From NCBI GenBank assembly GCA_016934875.1, contig JAFGSC010000249.1, forward strand, positions 1 to 7,998: a stretch of DNA of 7,998 nt, written 5' to 3'. The position numbers were made by a program, and so were the translations under genes. Within the stretch, counting starts at the first letter, position 1; the number at the start of each line of letters is the position of its first letter. The DNA is from Candidatus Atribacteria bacterium. Its GTDB lineage: Bacteria; Atribacterota; Phoenicimicrobiia; Phoenicimicrobiales; Stramentimicrobiaceae. This document shows, piece after piece, positions 6,077 to 7,998 of this stretch. The notes under the pieces were generated by a model. That model saw nothing but the letters and a program-made list of their open reading frames with translations, was not told the DNA's origin and ran no database searches.

Positions 6077-7516
6077 GTGGGCCAGGAAATATTTATTGAA
6101 CAAAAACAGATATTGAACTTAACACCACAAATGCATCAGTCGATTAAAGTTTTACAAATGAATATGATCGAATTGAATCATTGGTTGGAACAAGAATCAC
6201 AGGGTAATCCAATTTTAGAAGTGGAATTTGATGATCCCATTGAAATAAAGGAAACGAAAGAGCCTGATAATTTTTATTTTCCATCGGAATGGAAAAATAA
6301 TGAAAGGATAAACTTTAAGCCTATTGATGAAGAGAAAAACCAACAATCCAACCTTTCTCAGACGGTCACTCTGTATGATCATCTCCTTTTAAGTTTAAGA
6401 ATATCCGTAAAGGACGAGATTGATTATAAAATTGGTGAATATATTATCGGGAATTTGGATCAGAATGGTTATTTAGTCATGAGTTGTCTTGAGATTTCCC
6501 GGGATTTAAACATCCCCGAAAAAAGAGTTAGGCGTGTATTGGCAATGGTTCAAAACAGTTCAGTTGTACCCGGTTTAGGGGCAAGAAGTTTGAAAGAATG
6601 TTTATTAATACAGTTAAAATATTTAAAGCTGGAGGAGAAAGGGCTGCTCAAGAAAATTATACTATTTTACCTTAAAGAACTGTCCGAGAGAAAGTTTAAG
6701 GAAATTAGTCAAGCCCTTAATGTCTCTTATGACAAGGTTCAAGATTTGCTGGATATTCTTGTTAAAAATTTTGATCCAAAACCTGGTAGAGTATGCTTTC
6801 AAGAGGGTGAAGTTAATTTTCTTATACCGGATATCATTGTAAAGAAGATAGATGGAGAATATGAGATTATTGAAAATAAAGGTGTGATTCCTTCTATCAA
6901 GATCAATCCGGTTTATCAGAATATGATATTGCAGGGAGAATCTGAAGGAGATTTTAAAAAAAGAGAAGCTTTTGCTTTTAATGAAGAGCAAATCGATGAA
7001 CAAGAAAAGACCATAGCCTATATAAAGAGAAAAGTTAGCCAAGCAAAATGGATGATTCGTTGTGTTGAGAGAAGGAGAAAAACACTTTTTGACATTACCC
7101 AATTTATCATTCATTACCAGCAGGAATTTTTAGAGAAAGGAGTGGCTTATTTAAAACCATTATCCATGAAAATGGCAGCAAATTCACTGGGTTACCATGA
7201 ATCGACAATCTCAAGAGCGGTCAATGGGAAAAAGATTCAGTTGCCAAAAGGCTTTTATGATTTGAAATATTTCTTTTCCAAAGCCTTACCCCAGGATGAT
7301 CAAGAAGAGATTTCTAATGAAAGAATCAAGAGTTTATTGAAAAAACATGTTTCACTGGAAGATCCACATCGTCCATATTCGGATCAGGAATTATCCGAAG
7401 TGTTACGTATCAAAGAAAAGATCTCTGTAGCAAGAAGAACAATAACCAAATATCGTAAGGTATTAAATATATCTAGTTCAAAAATTAGGAAAAAATATAT
7501 CAAGAAAGAAAATTAA
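6077..7516 (+). CDS. rpoN: RNA polymerase sigma-54 factor (RpoN/SigL)
   Basis: Sigma-54 directs RNA polymerase to -24/-12 promoters and needs AAA+ activator proteins to open them. From GTG 6077 the protein has 479 residues, at the long end for the family. Region I (about residues 9-50) has the expected glutamine- and leucine-rich pattern: QKQILNLTPQMHQSIKVLQM followed by ELNHWLEQESQGNPILE. An acidic region II follows (about 51-90), then the core-binding domain (about 95-230) with GEYIIGNLDQNGYL. The helix-turn-helix lies at about 366-384 (MAANSLGYHESTISRAVNGK). The RpoN box ARRTITKYRK is at 452-461, close to the C-terminus, matching the consensus ARRTVAKYRE closely. A charged stretch near residues 285-312, before the SQAKWMIRCVERRRKTL helix, looks longer than in typical RpoN proteins. 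gap begins 33 nt after the stop with no terminator between them. No enhancer-binding activator gene is visible in this window. Confidence 0.96.
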   Translation: MGQEIFIEQKQILNLTPQMHQSIKVLQMNMIELNHWLEQESQGNPILEVEFDDPIEIKETKEPDNFYFPSEWKNNERINFKPIDEEKNQQSNLSQTVTLYDHLLLSLRISVKDEIDYKIGEYIIGNLDQNGYLVMSCLEISRDLNIPEKRVRRVLAMVQNSSVVPGLGARSLKECLLIQLKYLKLEEKGLLKKIILFYLKELSERKFKEISQALNVSYDKVQDLLDILVKNFDPKPGRVCFQEGEVNFLIPDIIVKKIDGEYEIIENKGVIPSIKINPVYQNMILQGESEGDFKKREAFAFNEEQIDEQEKTIAYIKRKVSQAKWMIRCVERRRKTLFDITQFIIHYQQEFLEKGVAYLKPLSMKMAANSLGYHESTISRAVNGKKIQLPKGFYDLKYFFSKALPQDDQEEISNERIKSLLKKHVSLEDPHRPYSDQELSEVLRIKEKISVARRTITKYRKVLNISSSKIRKKYIKKEN

Positions 7517-7534
7517 AAGGAAAAAGGATAAAAT

Positions 7535-7541
7535 AAGGAGG
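7535..7541 (+). promoter_or_regulatory. Consensus ribosome binding site of gap
   Basis: AAGGAGG is a full match to the anti-Shine-Dalgarno complement and lies 8 nt before ATG 7550. It is the strongest site in the window, as expected for a highly translated glycolytic enzyme. Confidence 0.9.
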
Positions 7542-7549
7542 AAATCAGC

Positions 7550-7998
7550 ATGAGTATAAAAGTAGGAATTAACGGATTCGGCAGAATAGGTAGAAACGTT
7601 TTTAGAGCAGCATTAAAAGATAAGGATATAGACTTTGTTGCTGTAAATGATATTACGGATGCCAAGACCTTGGCACATCTTTTAAAATATGACTCAGTAC
7701 ATGGTATTTTAAAAGAAGAGATTACGGTAGAGGATGATACAATTAAGGTTGCTGACGAGAAAATAAAAGTATTAAGCATCAAAAATCCAGCTGAGTTGCC
7801 TTGGAAGGATTTAGGCGTTGATGTTGTTGTGGAGTCAACAGGTCTTTTTAGAGATAGAGAAAGTGCAACGAAACATTTGTCCGCCGGAGCGAAAAAAGTT
7901 ATCATTACTGCACCAGCTAAGGGAGAAGATATCACGATTGTGCTCGGTGTGAATGAGAAAACCTATCTTCCCGAAAAGCACCACATTATTTCAAACGC
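7550..7998 (+). CDS. gap: Glyceraldehyde-3-phosphate dehydrogenase, NAD-dependent type (3' end outside window)
   Basis: GAPDH oxidises and phosphorylates glyceraldehyde-3-phosphate to 1,3-bisphosphoglycerate in the cytoplasm. The first 149 residues are present, of about 335 expected. The NAD-binding Rossmann motif is INGFGRIGR (7-15). The adenine-ribose binding acid is in AVND (Asp34 here, equivalent to Asp32/33), which favours NAD over NADP. LAHLLKYDSVHG is typical of glycolytic GapA. Then come VVVESTGLF and AGAKKVIITAPAKG. The window stops at HHIISN, a few codons before the expected SCTTN active-site cysteine, so the catalytic residue cannot be checked. The start is fixed by AAGGAGG. No cggR-type repressor gene lies between rpoN and gap. 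Co-transcription with rpoN is likely, although a further promoter inside the 3' part of rpoN cannot be ruled out. pgk and tpi would be expected next, outside the window. Confidence 0.96.
   Translation, partial: MSIKVGINGFGRIGRNVFRAALKDKDIDFVAVNDITDAKTLAHLLKYDSVHGILKEEITVEDDTIKVADEKIKVLSIKNPAELPWKDLGVDVVVESTGLFRDRESATKHLSAGAKKVIITAPAKGEDITIVLGVNEKTYLPEKHHIISN

Noticed and set aside
6662..7114. Minus-strand open frame of 150 codons inside rpoN
   Set aside because: It lies entirely within conserved rpoN coding sequence. Its phenylalanine-, isoleucine- and leucine-rich product reflects the antisense of lysine- and glutamate-rich codons.
7513..7935. Minus-strand open frame of 140 codons over gap
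   Set aside because: It is antisense to the highly conserved N-terminal half of GAPDH, with no start signal of its own.

Overview
The window comes from a low-GC bacterium with Gram-positive-type gene order. The grounds are AT-rich DNA, purine-rich Shine-Dalgarno sites, GTG as well as ATG starts, extended -10 promoters, and the conserved trio rapZ-yvcK-whiA followed by rpoN and gap. A clostridial-type Bacillota fits best. A low-GC relative such as Atribacterota cannot be excluded by eye. All genes lie on the + strand and almost all of the sequence is accounted for.

Layout: (1) 1-852 is the 3' part of an oligopeptide/dipeptide ABC transporter ATPase (OppF/DppF type), the end of an upstream operon. 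(2) 853-969 is a short intergenic stretch with an AT-rich hairpin and a good extended -10 promoter. (3) 970-1045 is tRNA-Arg(CCU), followed after 52 nt by argS (1098-2783), the synthetase that charges it. (4) rapZ (2803-3690), yvcK (3692-4987) and whiA (4989-5948) follow argS with gaps of 19, 1 and 1 nt, so tRNA-argS-rapZ-yvcK-whiA looks like one transcription unit. (5) 5949-6076 carries a second extended -10 promoter with a small palindrome near its predicted start site. (6) rpoN (sigma-54) runs 6077-7516. (7) The glycolytic gap gene starts at 7550 behind a near-perfect ribosome binding site and runs off the right edge just before its catalytic cysteine.

How the genes relate: tRNA-Arg and ArgRS are enzyme and substrate, apparently made from one promoter. 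RapZ, YvcK and WhiA form a widely conserved module linking amino-sugar/UDP-sugar sensing, cell-envelope homeostasis and cell division. RpoN and GAPDH tie nitrogen/carbon regulation to central glycolysis. The neighbours often found in Bacillales, crh after whiA and the repressor gene cggR between rpoN and gap, are absent here.

This is a housekeeping region and I see no undescribed defence, mobile or RNA system. The points most worth a second look are the tRNA-Arg gene acting as the leader of argS, the rpoN-gap junction without cggR, the membrane-anchored YvcK, and the palindrome at the rpoN promoter.
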